Source: CAYJAZ01 sp964368455
GTDB lineage: Bacteria; Desulfobacterota; Desulfovibrionia; Desulfovibrionales; Desulfovibrionaceae
Reading direction: 5' to 3'
Assembly (NCBI GenBank): GCA_964368455.1
Contig: CAYJAZ010000001.1
Coordinates: 1 to 64,000, forward strand
Length of the DNA stretch: 64,000 nucleotides
The notes beneath the pieces are model-generated. The model had not been told where the DNA came from and did not search any database. It saw nothing but the letters and a program-made list of their open reading frames with translations. Every line of letters starts with the position of its first letter. Position 1 is the stretch's first letter. Below, one piece after another: positions 51,066-61,068 of this stretch. The position numbers were made by a program, and so were the translations under genes.

Positions 51066-51788
51066 TTAATCCTTAATTTCTATCTTTATAGTTCCATTTG
51101 AAGTGTTTTTAAGTGTTGAAAGCATACCTTTAATAGTTTCTTTTACTATATCTTCAACAAATGGATTTAGAGCTAATTTCACTCCATTTATTTCTATATC
51201 AACTGCTCTATTTTTCTTTAGAGCCTTACAATCATCTACGCTTGCTTTTTCTGCTACAATTTCACAGGCAAGAGCATAACAACTTTCTCTTTTACAGGCC
51301 TTACAATCAATACCGCCAAGCACAAAGGCTTTTTCCAAGATAAGTTTTGCCAAAGCCCTTACATTGTTGAGCGTATAATGAGGCATAAAGGCTGTCTTTG
51401 TAAAGTCGTCAAAGCCGAATGAGGCTATTGCAAGCTCTTTATTCAAGTCGTGCACTTCTTCTTTACTTCGCAAACAAAGCACACGTGGCAAGAAAAGTTC
51501 GCCCTTGCCTCCCTCTACTAACAAGAAAGGATTTTGTGCCCCAGAAAGAATTTCAAGCAAGGAAGATTTCTTTAGCAAAAAACTCACTGTTTCGCTTTCA
51601 CACACGCCAAAAACCTTACGTTTTTCATGCAACATTCTCTGCGTGTCTGTTCTTTTTAAGTCGAAAGAACAATGAGAGAATTTTAAATAATCTGCAAAAA
51701 AGTTTTCTTCTTCCCATATAGACAAAAGAGCTTCACATAAAGCTGTTTTGCCTGAATTTTTGAAACCGACAATGCTTATTGCTTTCAT
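51066..51788 (-). CDS. MobB-like GTPase with C-terminal cysteine cluster
   Basis: The ~240-residue protein begins with the P-loop ISIVGFKNSGKTALCEAL of MobB, which assists molybdenum cofactor guanylation, and has FLLVEGGKGE as the Walker B-like strand. Near residue 175 it carries CKACKRESCYALACEIV, a cysteine pattern able to bind an Fe-S cluster or zinc, as in archaeal and deltaproteobacterial MobB relatives. The GGGGGAG site fits the ATG at 51788; the longer frame from 51839 has no site. It starts a minus-strand run with the YhaM-like gene eight bases later. Confidence 0.75.
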   Translation of the reverse strand: MKAISIVGFKNSGKTALCEALLSIWEEENFFADYLKFSHCSFDLKRTDTQRMLHEKRKVFGVCESETVSFLLKKSSLLEILSGAQNPFLLVEGGKGELFLPRVLCLRSKEEVHDLNKELAIASFGFDDFTKTAFMPHYTLNNVRALAKLILEKAFVLGGIDCKACKRESCYALACEIVAEKASVDDCKALKKNRAVDIEINGVKLALNPFVEDIVKETIKGMLSTLKNTSNGTIKIEIKD

Positions 51789-52005
51789 ATAAACTCCCCC
51801 AACTTCTTTTGAAGTAAGCAGTATATAAATAATATACACTATTTCTTCAAAAAAAGTAAAACACTTTCTTCTAAAAAATCACATGAAAAAAACAATTATA
51901 TTTCAAAGAGATAGACAAATAGGTGGGGGCAAAAAATAAGACTTCACATTTATTTAAAAACATGTTACTTTTCTTGAGTTAATTTGAATTAAAAGAGGAT
52001 GTAAC

Positions 52006-54465
52006 ATGTCCGAACAAAATAGTCTTACTCCAAAGTATACTGAAAGTTCTACGAGTACAACAAATGCTTACGACGCATCTGCTATTACCGTTTTAGAAGG
52101 CCTTGCTGCTGTTAGAAAACGTCCTGCTATGTATATCGGCTCTGTTGATGTACGCGGGCTTCATCACCTTGTGTATGAAGTTGTTGATAACTCTATAGAT
52201 GAAGCGATGGCTGGCTATTGTACACGCATTGAAGTCACTTTACATGTAGATAATTCCGTCACTGTAAGAGATAATGGACGTGGTATCCCTGTCGACATGC
52301 ACCCAAAAGAGGGTGTTCCAGCTGTGCAAGTTGTTATGACAAAATTGCATGCTGGTGGTAAGTTTGACAATGACGCCTATAAAGTTTCTGGCGGCTTGCA
52401 CGGTGTTGGTGTTTCTTGTGTGAACGCTCTTTCCGACTGGCTTATTGTTACAGTTCGTAGAAATGGTATGCGTTATCGCCAGCGTTACGAACGCGGAAAT
52501 CCAGTGACAGGCGTAGAAGAATTAGGCCCAATCGATTCACATGGAACATCAGTCCACTTCTTGCCTGATGACACTATTTTTGAAACTTCTGAATTTTCAT
52601 ACGAAACTTTACGCAAACGTTTTGAAGAATTAGCCTACCTCAATAAAGGCTTAGAAATAGAATGCCACGACGAACGCACAGGCGAAAAACATCTTTTCCG
52701 TGCTGATGGTGGTATTGTTCAATTTGTTAAAGACTTAAACACTTCTGCTATGGCTATACATTCCATTGTTGAGGGTTCTGGCGTTGAGCAAAATTGCACT
52801 ATAGAATTTGCTCTTCAATACAATGCAAGCTACCAAGAAAACACATTAACTTTTGCTAACAACATACGCACAAAAGAAGGCGGCACGCATTTAGCTGGCT
52901 TTAAAACTGCCCTCACTCGTGCTATCAACAACTATATCAAGTCACAAGCTGATTTAACAAAGAAAATCAAGGGTGGTGCTTTGTCTGGCGATGACGTTCG
53001 TGAAGGCCTTACAGCAGTTCTTTCTGTAAAGCTACCACAACCACAATTTGAAGGCCAAACAAAGACAAAACTTGGAAACAGCGAAATGACTGGTATTGTA
53101 TCAGGTATTGTTTACAATTCACTTGATATTTATTTCCAAGAAAATCCAAAAGAAGCACGTATGATCATCGAAAAAGCCCTCGATGCTGCTCATGCGAGAG
53201 AAGCAGCAAGAAGAGCCAGAGAGCTTGTGCGTAGAAAAGGTGCTTTGACTGAAAATTCTCTTCCAGGTAAGCTTGCTGATTGCCAATCAAAAGATCCAAG
53301 CGAATCCGAAGTCTTTATTGTTGAAGGTGACTCTGCTGGCGGTTCAGCAAAGCAAGGACGTGATCCACGTATTCAAGCTATCTTGCCTTTGCGTGGTAAG
53401 ATATTGAATACAGAACGTACACGCTTTGACAAGATGCTTGCAAACAAAGAAATCAGAGCCATGATTACTGCTATGGGTGCAGGTATTGGCGATGAAGACA
53501 CAGATTATAATAAATTACGCTACCACAAAATCATCATCATGACAGATGCTGACGTCGATGGTGCTCATATTCGTACATTATTACTTACTTTCTTTTTTAG
53601 AAATTATAGAGAGCTCATCACTCGTGGGCATTTATTTGTTGCACAGCCTCCTCTCTATCGTATACACAATTCTAAAATGGAAAAATTCCTTAAAGACGAC
53701 AATGAATTAGACGAATTCTTACTCACTCGTTTAGAAGAAAATGTAAAATTACGCACACAAACAGAAGCTGTGCTTGAAAGCGATATCTTCAAGAACTTAC
53801 TCAGACGTATTGACGAATTGAGAATGAAGGTAAGAGATGCAGAAAATTCTGCTATCCCACGTGAACTCTTCCTTGCTCTTCTTTCCTATACGGGCGAAGA
53901 CTTTATTGCTGATAATGCTCTTATCTCAGAAGAGCTTCCGCAAGCTTTATTAGACAAAGCAAAAGCAGCTGGCTACAGCCTTGAAATAGAAAAAGAAACA
54001 AGCGAAGACAATGAAAGAATCTTCTTCTTATTTGAAGATAAGAGCGGACGCAGAACTCGTATTCCGCTTGAATTCTTCCTTTCACGTTTATTCCGTTCTG
54101 CTAAAGCAGGGCTTGAAGCCGTGTATAGCGAATGCAATGCAAAAGTGGGCGAAGAATTAAGCGTTTCATTACTCAATAAAGAAAATGCTGTTGCTGTGAA
54201 CGATGTTTTTGACTTGCGTGAAACAGCCTATGCTGAAGCTCGTAAAGGCTATCAAATTCAGCGTTACAAAGGTTTGGGAGAAATGAACCCAGATCAACTT
54301 TGGGTGACAACCATGAATCCTGAAAATCGTGTTCTTTTACGTGTAAATATTGAAGATGCTCAAGAAGCTTCAGACGCATTTGAAGAACTCATGGGCGACA
54401 GAGTTGAAGCACGTAGAAACTTTATCATCAGAAATGCACTTACTGTGCAAGATTTAGACATATAA
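52006..54465 (+). CDS. gyrB: DNA gyrase subunit B
   Basis: The 819-residue protein has the GHKL ATPase motifs (EVVDNSIDEAMAG, DNGRGIPVD, GGLHGVGVSCVNALS), the TOPRIM region with VEGDSAGGSAKQGRD and DADVDGAHI, and the C-terminal GLGEMNPDQLWVTTMNP. With GyrA it introduces negative supercoils. GAGG precedes the ATG. No dnaA or dnaN is adjacent, so gyrBA is not in the classic origin cluster. Confidence 0.98.
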   Translation: MSEQNSLTPKYTESSTSTTNAYDASAITVLEGLAAVRKRPAMYIGSVDVRGLHHLVYEVVDNSIDEAMAGYCTRIEVTLHVDNSVTVRDNGRGIPVDMHPKEGVPAVQVVMTKLHAGGKFDNDAYKVSGGLHGVGVSCVNALSDWLIVTVRRNGMRYRQRYERGNPVTGVEELGPIDSHGTSVHFLPDDTIFETSEFSYETLRKRFEELAYLNKGLEIECHDERTGEKHLFRADGGIVQFVKDLNTSAMAIHSIVEGSGVEQNCTIEFALQYNASYQENTLTFANNIRTKEGGTHLAGFKTALTRAINNYIKSQADLTKKIKGGALSGDDVREGLTAVLSVKLPQPQFEGQTKTKLGNSEMTGIVSGIVYNSLDIYFQENPKEARMIIEKALDAAHAREAARRARELVRRKGALTENSLPGKLADCQSKDPSESEVFIVEGDSAGGSAKQGRDPRIQAILPLRGKILNTERTRFDKMLANKEIRAMITAMGAGIGDEDTDYNKLRYHKIIIMTDADVDGAHIRTLLLTFFFRNYRELITRGHLFVAQPPLYRIHNSKMEKFLKDDNELDEFLLTRLEENVKLRTQTEAVLESDIFKNLLRRIDELRMKVRDAENSAIPRELFLALLSYTGEDFIADNALISEELPQALLDKAKAAGYSLEIEKETSEDNERIFFLFEDKSGRRTRIPLEFFLSRLFRSAKAGLEAVYSECNAKVGEELSVSLLNKENAVAVNDVFDLRETAYAEARKGYQIQRYKGLGEMNPDQLWVTTMNPENRVLLRVNIEDAQEASDAFEELMGDRVEARRNFIIRNALTVQDLDI

Positions 54466-54487
54466 TTGAAAATAAGAGAACAAGAAC

Positions 54488-57022
54488 ATGTCAGACATTA
54501 AAGATACAGAAGTAAAGGAAGTAGAAGTTCTTAAAGAAGAATTTCCACTTGTCAGCATCGAAAAAGAACTCCGTGATTCCTATTTGGAATATTCGCTTTC
54601 CGTTATTGTTGGGCGTGCTATTCCAGATGCAAGAGATGGCTTAAAGCCTGTTCATAGACGTATTTTATTTGCTCAACATCAAATGGGTAACTATGCAAAT
54701 AGAGCACATAAGAAATCTGCTCGTGTAGTCGGTGATGTTATCGGTAAATACCATCCGCACGGCGATTCTGCAGTTTATGACGCTCTTGTAAGACTTGCTC
54801 AAGACTTTTCTATGCGTGATCCTCTTGAAGACGGCCAAGGTAACTTTGGTTCTCTTGACGGCGACTCCGCAGCGGCAATGCGTTATACAGAAGTTCGTAT
54901 GTCAAAGCTTGCTGGCGAGTTTTTAGACGATATAGAAAAAGAAACTGTAGACTTTAGACCAAACTACGACGGTTCAGAACACGAACCAGCAGTATTGCCA
55001 TCAAAAGTGCCAAACCTTTTATTGAACGGCACTTCAGGTATTGCTGTTGGTATGGCTACAAACATTCCGCCTCACAACTTGGGCGAATTATGCGATGCTA
55101 TACTCTTGCTTATTGAAGACAGAAATACTTCTGTTGAAGATCTTATGGATATAGTTCAAGGGCCAGACTTCCCTACTGCTGCAACTGCTTATGTTGGGCA
55201 AGGACTTGTTGATGCCTACACTCGCGGACGTGGTTCTATTAAAGTCCGTGGTAAGGTAGAGATTGAAACAAATAAAAAGGGTATGAATTCAATTGTTATT
55301 CGTGAAATCCCTTATGCTTTGAATAAATCTTCCTTAGTTGAAAAAATCGCTGCCTTAGTAAATGAAAAGAAAATAGAAGGCGTTTCAGACGTGCGTGACG
55401 AATCCGATAGAAAGGGTATACGCATTGTTCTAGATTTGAAACGTGGAACAATTCCTGACTTAATTATCAATTCTCTTTATAAATTCACACCATTAGAATC
55501 TTCTTTCTCAATTAATATGGTTGCTGTGGTAGACAATAAACCACAGACATTGAATTTAAAATCCGCTCTTGTATGCTTTGTTGAACATAGACGTGAAGTT
55601 GTTATCAGACGTACACGCTACGACTTAGGCAAAGCAGAAGATAGAGCACATATAGTACAAGGTTTACTCACAGCTTTAGATCATATCGATGCTATTGTTG
55701 CCTTAATCCGTGCTTCTCAAACACCAGAAGAAGCTTGCAATGGCCTTATCGCAAAATTTGATCTCTCAGAAATTCAAGCTAAAGCTATCTTGCAAATGCG
55801 TTTGCAAAGATTAACTGGCTTAGAAAGAGATAAACTTGAAGCTGAATTCAAAGAATTACAAGAACTTATTAAATATCTTCTTTCTATTCTTGACGATAAT
55901 GAAGTATTAAAAAATGTTCTTCGTGAAGAAACATTAGCTATCAAACAAGGCTATGCAACTCCAAGAAGAACTGAAATCATACGTGAAGCTTTGACAGATA
56001 TTGAAATTGAAGACTTACTTCCTGATGAAGATGTTGTCATCACTTTATCACGTCGTGGCTATATCAAGCGTACGCTTTTATCCACATACCAACAGCAAAA
56101 ACGCGGTGGTAAGGGAATTTCAGGCGTGAATACTTCTGATGATGATTATGTACAAGAATTTATCACTACAACAAATCATCAACATCTCTTGCTCTTCACA
56201 AATACTGGCCGTATGTTCCAATTAAAAGTGCATAAAGTGCCAGAAGGCTCACGTATTGCAAAAGGCACACATATTGCCAACCTCCTTCCAATGGAGAAAG
56301 ACGAATTTATCGCAACAGCTCTTACTGTGCGTGAATTTGCTGAAGATAAATACTTCTTATTTGCTACAAGACAAGGTATGATCAAGCGTTCTTCTTCTGC
56401 CCTTTACGCAAGAGCAAGAAGAATCGGCCTTATGGCTGTTGGGCTTAGAGAAGGCGATGAACTTATCACTGTGCGTGAAATCAAAGAAGAAAACCATATT
56501 GTACTTGCCACTTCAAAAGGTATGTCAATACGCTTCTCTTGCAAAGACATACGTTCGCTCGGCAGAACTGCAAGCGGTGTGAAAGGTATGAGCTTAAGAA
56601 AAGGCGATAAAGTTGTTTCTTGCCTCATTTTAGACGAAGACGATCAATCTACTGAAATTATGTCTGTATCTGCACTTGGCTATGGTAAACGTACAAGAGT
56701 TGACTTATACCGCGTGCAATCTCGTGGCGGTGTTGGCGTTATCAACTTTAAGGTTTCTCCAAAGACTGGTGCTGTTATTGGCTGTATGCCTGTTTCAGAT
56801 CAGCATTCATTAATCTTGCTTACTTCCACCAATAAAATCATTAGATTAGGTGTTGAAGATATACGTTCAGCTGGCCGTGCTACTATGGGTGTTCGTCTTG
56901 TCCGCCTTGACGACGACGCTACAGTTATCGGCTTTGATACTGTTTTAGAAAAAATTGAAAATGAAGGAGAAATTGCAGAAACAAATGCAACTGCTCCAGT
57001 AGAAAGCGAAATAAAGGAATAA
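54488..57022 (+). CDS. gyrA: DNA gyrase subunit A
   Basis: The 844-residue protein has the breakage-reunion domain with the catalytic Tyr in AAMRYTEVRM and the C-terminal wrapping domain with the GyrA-box QKRGGKGI, which marks a gyrase rather than topoisomerase IV. The quinolone-binding segment HPHGDSAVYD keeps Ser and Asp at the two resistance positions. It follows gyrB by 22 bases and precedes ilvN by 10. Confidence 0.98.
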   Translation: MSDIKDTEVKEVEVLKEEFPLVSIEKELRDSYLEYSLSVIVGRAIPDARDGLKPVHRRILFAQHQMGNYANRAHKKSARVVGDVIGKYHPHGDSAVYDALVRLAQDFSMRDPLEDGQGNFGSLDGDSAAAMRYTEVRMSKLAGEFLDDIEKETVDFRPNYDGSEHEPAVLPSKVPNLLLNGTSGIAVGMATNIPPHNLGELCDAILLLIEDRNTSVEDLMDIVQGPDFPTAATAYVGQGLVDAYTRGRGSIKVRGKVEIETNKKGMNSIVIREIPYALNKSSLVEKIAALVNEKKIEGVSDVRDESDRKGIRIVLDLKRGTIPDLIINSLYKFTPLESSFSINMVAVVDNKPQTLNLKSALVCFVEHRREVVIRRTRYDLGKAEDRAHIVQGLLTALDHIDAIVALIRASQTPEEACNGLIAKFDLSEIQAKAILQMRLQRLTGLERDKLEAEFKELQELIKYLLSILDDNEVLKNVLREETLAIKQGYATPRRTEIIREALTDIEIEDLLPDEDVVITLSRRGYIKRTLLSTYQQQKRGGKGISGVNTSDDDYVQEFITTTNHQHLLLFTNTGRMFQLKVHKVPEGSRIAKGTHIANLLPMEKDEFIATALTVREFAEDKYFLFATRQGMIKRSSSALYARARRIGLMAVGLREGDELITVREIKEENHIVLATSKGMSIRFSCKDIRSLGRTASGVKGMSLRKGDKVVSCLILDEDDQSTEIMSVSALGYGKRTRVDLYRVQSRGGVGVINFKVSPKTGAVIGCMPVSDQHSLILLTSTNKIIRLGVEDIRSAGRATMGVRLVRLDDDATVIGFDTVLEKIENEGEIAETNATAPVESEIKE

Positions 57023-57032
57023 GGTGTGACTT

Positions 57033-57518
57033 ATGCGTAGAGTTCTTTCAGTTTTAGTAGAAAACGAACCAGGTGTTCTTTCCCGTGTGACAAGTCTTTT
57101 CAGCGGAAGAGGCTTTAACATCGAATCATTAAATGTTGCACCAACACTTGATGAAAATGTTTCACACATGACTATCACTACTTTTGGCGATGCTCAAATC
57201 ATCGAACAAATTATCAAGCAATTGCGTAAAGTCATAAATGTTATTAAGGTTATCGACTTCAAAGACTTTAAAAGCGTTGAACGTGAAATGATGCTTGTAA
57301 AGGTGAATGCAGAAGAAAGCAAAAGAAGTGAAATATTACGTATAGTTGATATTTTCCGCTGTAAAGTTATCGATGTTTCACTCAATGAATTCACAATCGA
57401 AGCAACTGGCACTTTCGACAAATTAGACGCCATACTCAATCTGCTTACACGATTTGGCATCAAGGAAATAGCAAGAACTGGTGCTGTTTCCGTGAAACGA
57501 GCCATGCAAAAAGATTAA
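57033..57518 (+). CDS. ilvN: Acetolactate synthase small (regulatory) subunit
   Basis: The 161-residue protein has the N-terminal ACT domain (LSVLVENEPGVLSRVTSLFSGRGFNIESL) and the C-terminal IlvN domain (ELMLVKVN-like EMMLVKVNAEE and ARTGAVSVKR). It confers valine feedback control on IlvB. The catalytic subunit gene is not adjacent; the gene follows gyrA by 10 bases and appears to be in the gyr operon. A terminator follows. Confidence 0.95.
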   Translation: MRRVLSVLVENEPGVLSRVTSLFSGRGFNIESLNVAPTLDENVSHMTITTFGDAQIIEQIIKQLRKVINVIKVIDFKDFKSVEREMMLVKVNAEESKRSEILRIVDIFRCKVIDVSLNEFTIEATGTFDKLDAILNLLTRFGIKEIARTGAVSVKRAMQKD

Positions 57519-57531
57519 TTTTTCAAACATC

Positions 57532-57570
57532 AAGCCCAGAATTTCAAAAGACGAAATTTTGGGCTTTTTT
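57532..57570 (+). terminator. Rho-independent terminator of gyrBA-ilvN
   Basis: A 14-base stem (AAGCCCAGAATTTC with GAAATTTTGGGCTT, one G-T pair) with a seven-base loop is followed by TTTT. Confidence 0.9.
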
Positions 57571-57582
57571 ATGGATATAGTT

Positions 57583-58287
57583 ATGTTAAAATATACTTTT
57601 CTTCTTCTTCCCCTCTTACTTACTTCTTGTCTGTCTTCTGTGCAAATGCTCAATAGAGTTGAAAGCTATAATGCAGATAAGTTTAAAATTTTCGCAAGCC
57701 ATGTGCCAGAACATTTGCAAGAAATTCGTATTATGGACAAAAATAATTCATGGTATGAAGATAGATTAACTGTAGCAAATGCTGACATAACAAAAACAAT
57801 TTACTCAAATCTCGACTATTCCTTTCTTCCATCTTATGCAAGTAGCAAAAAAATAAGAAGTAGACAAAATATAAAAGATTTAGAAAAATCTATTCAACAA
57901 AGAACAAAGAGAACAAATATAAAAACAAGTGCAAACTTCTTTTCCTTTGAAGAAGACGGATTTAGCTATAAAGCTGAAATAATTGCACGTTTAAATTGGA
58001 ATGAAGATAACATAAAAGATTATCTGCTCTATTTTGAAGAATACAGCACGCAAAATAAATTGCTTGCAAGCTATTATCTTATTATCACTGATTTAACAAA
58101 ACCAATAAAGGCACATATTATTTCAAAAAAGAATGCCTACGCTAAAAATTATACTGTCTATATACAAAAAAAGAAGAAAAATACTGTGCAAGTATATGAT
58201 ATAGGCGAAGTTGAAGTTGTAGAAAAACCAAAGGCTCAAAAAAATAAAGAGCCAAAAAGCTCTACTGTCAAAGCCTTGGAAGAATAA
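57583..58287 (+). CDS. Predicted lipoprotein of unknown function
   Basis: The ~234-residue protein has a lipoprotein signal with lipobox LLTSC (lipidated Cys at residue 16 from the ATG at 57583). The mature part is basic and has no recognised domain, ending in a lysine-rich tail (QKKKKN...KPKAQKNKEPKSS). I prefer 57583 because the earlier in-frame ATG at 57559 lies within the terminator hairpin and lengthens the signal without reason. GGATA precedes it. It lies directly upstream of the effector-like gene, but is separated by a terminator and a sigma-54 promoter. Confidence 0.7.
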   Translation: MLKYTFLLLPLLLTSCLSSVQMLNRVESYNADKFKIFASHVPEHLQEIRIMDKNNSWYEDRLTVANADITKTIYSNLDYSFLPSYASSKKIRSRQNIKDLEKSIQQRTKRTNIKTSANFFSFEEDGFSYKAEIIARLNWNEDNIKDYLLYFEEYSTQNKLLASYYLIITDLTKPIKAHIISKKNAYAKNYTVYIQKKKKNTVQVYDIGEVEVVEKPKAQKNKEPKSSTVKALEE

Positions 58288-58306
58288 AAAGAAGGCTTTG
58301 CTTTTT
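58269..58306 (+). terminator. Terminator of the lipoprotein gene
   Basis: The nine-base perfect stem CAAAGCCTT/AAGGCTTTG is followed by CTTTTTGG. The left arm lies in the last codons of the gene. Confidence 0.75.
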
Positions 58307-58321
58307 GGCACACTCTTTGCT
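58306..58321 (+). promoter_or_regulatory. Sigma-54 promoter of the first effector-like gene
   Basis: TGGCACACTCTTTGCT matches the sigma-54 -24 (TGGCAC) and -12 (TTGC) elements at exact spacing. A TATAAT hexamer lies immediately downstream (58321-58326) but has no good -35 partner. It is about 75 bases upstream of the ATG at 58394. Confidence 0.7.
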
Positions 58322-58393
58322 ATAATGATAGTATTCTATAAACATACAATATTATCGCCAACTTTTTTGGCAACAAGCTAGAAGGAGTAAGAA

Positions 58394-61018
58394 ATGTCAA
58401 CTATAACAACACCTCCAGCCTCCATTCCAACAGCAAGTATAGATCCTACGCAAGCAACGACAACAACTGCTGCAACAACAACTACAGACACTACCGCTAC
58501 TGCTGCAACTACTACAAGTGCATTAGCAGAGGACGCAGTTGCCTCTGGTGAAACTTTAGCTAGCCTTGATACAAACGCATTGGCAGATCAGGCAAGTGCA
58601 AGATTAGCAAAATCCCCTCTCTCAAAATTTAACGATGAATTTGCAAAGCAAATAAGCGATAGCATACCTGAACGCCCTAGCTTTTGGCATAGAAGCGCAA
58701 GAAAAGAATATGATAAGCAACTTCCTCTTGTTCAACAGGCAGCAACAGCCTGTGTGGCATCTGCAAGAGAGCTTTCAGGCAAAAGTCTAGAGTCTTTAAA
58801 AGACGATAAGATGCCCCTTATTCAATTTATGGTAGATCAATCAAAACTTCAATCTGCATTACATGCAATGATAAAGGCGACAAATTCAGAAAATCCTGTA
58901 TTATTGCAAGCGTTAATTCAAAGTGAATTTCGTTCTACAGAGGCAATGAACGTTTTCGACTTTATTGATAGAATAGCTACAATAGAAAGTGATATAACTT
59001 TAGCAGACGGCACAAGCACTCAAGTCACAACAACTTTTACTCCTCAAAACAGCGCTCTTAGCTATCAAGCAGGCATGACTATAGATCAAGCCCTTGCTCA
59101 ACTTTCTGAAAAACAACACGCTCAAGGCCACGCAAAAGAGCAACTTGCCAGTCAAGCAGCCGACTTTATAAAAATAATGAAAGACGCCAAGCCCGAAGAC
59201 TTGCCACGCATGATAGGCGATGTCGACACCTTATTAAAGGATATAGACACAGAAATAGCTATGCTCAGTGGTGACACTTCTGCACGTAGAGAAGGAGACC
59301 AATCTTCAGTAAGACTTCATGTTGAAAACCTCGACACTGAAGCACTTCTCGCTCTAAAAAGCGAGTTAACCCAAGCTGTGTCAAATATTACAAGTCTTAG
59401 AGAAGCAACAAATCCAGCTACAAGAATTGCTGAAATGCTGAAACAAAGCTTAATGACAAGGATTGCGGATGAGGATTTAAAAGCTAGCCTCACCACCCGT
59501 ACTCTTATACAAGGAATTACCCCAAAAAGCCCCGAAGCTCAAGCAAAAGAGCTCACAAGGGTTGAAAATTTAAATAAATATATTGCTCTTGGCCTAGAAA
59601 TTTTGGCAGAATTAGAAGGGGCAGAAGACCTCGCACAAAAATTAACAGAAGAAGCCTTTGAAGAAAAAATCTATCAAGCTTTTGACCTTCTTAAAAATGG
59701 CATTAAAACAAGTAAAATGCCAACATCTGGAGAACTTTTCTTTCTCCACGAAGCTATTGCCACATTAAGAAGCCCTGGAACAATTGAAGGATATGTTGGT
59801 GAAGTCTTTAAAGGAACAAGCCTAAACCTTCAAGCTATTATTGAAGCAAAACTAAGGAGCATACCTGCTGAACATGTTATAAGCGAAAATATCACTTTTA
59901 CTGCTAGTGGCTCTGCTTCAGGCGCAGTAAACACAGTGAGATTTTTATCTCATACAGACGCTAGTGCCCTTGAGCACGCCTATGTATTCAAGGCAGAAGC
60001 AGATGCTCAGAAGCAAATTAGTGTTAGCGCAGGTCAATTTGGTGCAAATGTTATTAAATTAAATATCGCAAGCCAAGTTGTTGCAGACGCAATAGGATGT
60101 GCAAGTATAATCCCGACATCAAAACTTGTTATACACGAAGGCAGTGTTGGCTTTGCTATGTCTAAAGCTAAAGGTGCTCCAATGGACGAACTTGCTTCTG
60201 GCAAGAAAGTCTTTACAGTTAAAAGCGATACAGGTGAAGAGGTAAAACTTTCTTTCCAAGAAACTGTAGACTTTTTAAAGGGAAAAGGCTTGTATGATAC
60301 CATGCGTCAAAACCTCGCACGTGAACTCTGTAAGCTTGAGTGGGCAGACGCTCTTTCAGGACAGCTTGATAGACATAGAGGCAATTACATGGTTGATATA
60401 AACGAAAGGGCTGAGGTCACTATCACAGCTATTGATAATGACTTAAGCTTTGCTGCTCTAAAAACGGGTATGTATAGCTACGACATGAGAGCTGAGCGTA
60501 CGGGAACTATCCCAGATCCTTATAATATAGTGGGGCGAACATTTACTTTTCTAAGCACAAATCCTGATATACCTTCGCGCCCTGATGCAAAAGACTCTAG
60601 TACTGAGGTAGCTAGATCTGAAAGCATTATTGGAACTGCCATACTGACTTGTATAGCTTGTAATAATGCCTCTATTCCAACACATATCCCTCAAGAGGTC
60701 TATACTGCTCTTATGGCTATCAACGAAGACAGTTACAGAGCAAGCTTAGAAGGCCTACTTAAAACAGAGCAGCTAGAAAGCGCAGTAAGCAGACTTAAAG
60801 ACGCAAAAGTGCACGCACAAATGCTCAGCGATCAAGGAAGGCTTATTGCTGACTGGAGCACTTTAGACTTTACACAATTTGAACCTTCAAGACTTACAGA
60901 ACAATCCTCTATGGAATACCAAGTGCAAGGTCACTTTGTTGCTGATTTTTTATCTCAATGTGGCCCTGTTGCAGCTATACTTCCTGATGGCAACTCACCA
61001 AGAACTGTTGCCGCTTAG
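58394..61018 (+). CDS. Large effector-like protein with kinase-like C-terminal domain (paralogue 1)
   Basis: The 874-residue protein starts with ~50 Thr/Ala-rich, probably disordered residues, followed by helical segments (~70-480). The C-terminal domain (~490-720) has a kinase-like layout: Lys533 in VFKAEADAQ, hinge-like GFAMSKAKGAP, a catalytic-loop-like GQLDRHRGNYMV (Asp659, Asn664) and the metal-site-like TAIDNDLSF (Asp681, Asp683), 22 residues further on. DRHxxN and a following acidic motif occur in PI3/PI4-kinase, HipA and FAM20-type kinases. There is no signal peptide or membrane segment. The disordered N-terminus resembles that of many type III-secreted effectors. GAAGGAG precedes the ATG. 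A related gene lies at 61816. Confidence 0.75.
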   Translation: MSTITTPPASIPTASIDPTQATTTTAATTTTDTTATAATTTSALAEDAVASGETLASLDTNALADQASARLAKSPLSKFNDEFAKQISDSIPERPSFWHRSARKEYDKQLPLVQQAATACVASARELSGKSLESLKDDKMPLIQFMVDQSKLQSALHAMIKATNSENPVLLQALIQSEFRSTEAMNVFDFIDRIATIESDITLADGTSTQVTTTFTPQNSALSYQAGMTIDQALAQLSEKQHAQGHAKEQLASQAADFIKIMKDAKPEDLPRMIGDVDTLLKDIDTEIAMLSGDTSARREGDQSSVRLHVENLDTEALLALKSELTQAVSNITSLREATNPATRIAEMLKQSLMTRIADEDLKASLTTRTLIQGITPKSPEAQAKELTRVENLNKYIALGLEILAELEGAEDLAQKLTEEAFEEKIYQAFDLLKNGIKTSKMPTSGELFFLHEAIATLRSPGTIEGYVGEVFKGTSLNLQAIIEAKLRSIPAEHVISENITFTASGSASGAVNTVRFLSHTDASALEHAYVFKAEADAQKQISVSAGQFGANVIKLNIASQVVADAIGCASIIPTSKLVIHEGSVGFAMSKAKGAPMDELASGKKVFTVKSDTGEEVKLSFQETVDFLKGKGLYDTMRQNLARELCKLEWADALSGQLDRHRGNYMVDINERAEVTITAIDNDLSFAALKTGMYSYDMRAERTGTIPDPYNIVGRTFTFLSTNPDIPSRPDAKDSSTEVARSESIIGTAILTCIACNNASIPTHIPQEVYTALMAINEDSYRASLEGLLKTEQLESAVSRLKDAKVHAQMLSDQGRLIADWSTLDFTQFEPSRLTEQSSMEYQVQGHFVADFLSQCGPVAAILPDGNSPRTVAA

Positions 61019-61068
61019 ATATTAAGTTTTAGCTGAAAATTCTACACATTTCTCAAAAGGAAAATATT

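Noticed and set aside
58321..58326. TATAAT as a sigma-70 -10 box for the first effector-like gene
   Set aside because: There is no acceptable -35 hexamer 16-18 bases upstream; the overlapping sigma-54 elements fit much better.
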